Assembly: GCA_014382645.1 (NCBI GenBank)
Contig: JACNJI010000381.1
Location: 1-6,153 of the forward strand
Source: Verrucomicrobiota bacterium
GTDB lineage: Bacteria; Verrucomicrobiota; Verrucomicrobiia; Opitutales; Seribacteraceae
DNA length: 6,153 bases
Direction: 5' to 3'
Below are positions 6,126 through 6,153 of the stretch, piece by piece. The position numbers and the translations under genes were made by a program. Positions within the stretch are counted from its first letter, which is position 1. Every line of letters begins with the position of its first letter. The notes beneath the pieces are model-generated. The model was not told the DNA's origin. It saw only the letters and a program-made list of their open reading frames with translations, and made no database searches.

Positions 6126-6153
6126 CTGGATTGCCACGTCAGTTCTCTTCGAG
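6126..6153 (-). repeat. third, inverted and divergent REP-like copy, cut by window end
   Basis: CTGGATTGCC at 6126-6135 is the exact inverse of GGCAATCCAG in both full copies (5992-6001 and 6060-6069), and CGTC follows in register after one mismatch. Beyond that the centre (AGTTCTCTTCGAG) differs from the other copies, as happens in variants of this element class. The outer end, expected to resemble the inverse of TGTCATTG, lies beyond the window. With copy 2 it could form a 10-bp stem around a 56-base loop. Confidence 0.6.

Noticed and set aside
5940..6153. CRISPR array from the direct repeats with a 30-bp spacer
   Set aside because: There are only two direct copies, the next copy is inverted and divergent, and the sequence matches the common REP/MITE-type element; no cas gene is visible.

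Overview
The window looks like a piece of carbohydrate-utilisation DNA from a free-living bacterium of the PVC group, most likely Verrucomicrobiota (Opitutae-like) or a relative such as Planctomycetota or Lentisphaerota. The reasons are the two exported hydrolases, whose architecture is typical of those groups (a small SGNH/GDSL hydrolase and a roughly 700-residue acetylxylan-esterase-like protein with a second, degraded hydrolase domain), and the lack of a Shine-Dalgarno sequence in front of all four clear genes. This lineage call is inference from protein style; no rRNA or marker gene is present.

Layout: 1-53 may hold the last codons of an upstream gene. 54-1022 (+) is a membrane permease of a ribose/RbsC-type sugar ABC importer; its ATPase and binding protein are not in the window. 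A 101-bp gap with a small hairpin and a possible 28-codon ORF leads to 1124-2992 (+), a 622-residue protein that resembles the UxaE tagaturonate/fructuronate epimerase family. 3022-3723 (-) is a secreted SGNH/GDSL hydrolase, convergent with the epimerase-like gene and only 29 bp from it. A 131-bp divergent intergenic region, with a perfect 9+9 bp inverted repeat next to the start codon, separates it from 3855-5939 (+), a secreted esterase-like alpha/beta hydrolase. The last 214 bp are non-coding and hold two identical 38-bp REP/MITE-like repeats and the start of a third, inverted, divergent copy cut by the window edge.

How the parts may fit (inference): the two exported hydrolases could remove ester groups from a plant or algal polysaccharide outside the cytoplasm, the ABC permease could import released sugars, and the epimerase-like enzyme could process a keto-uronate or related acidic sugar in the cytoplasm. 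Acetylated pectin or another uronate-rich glycan is the simplest guess, but no polysaccharide lyase, glycoside hydrolase, or other hexuronate-pathway gene is present to confirm it. I see no convincing new defence, RNA or mobile system. The items most worth a second look are the inverted repeat at 3813-3852, the variant motif of the UxaE-like protein, and the nucleophile-less second domain of the esterase.
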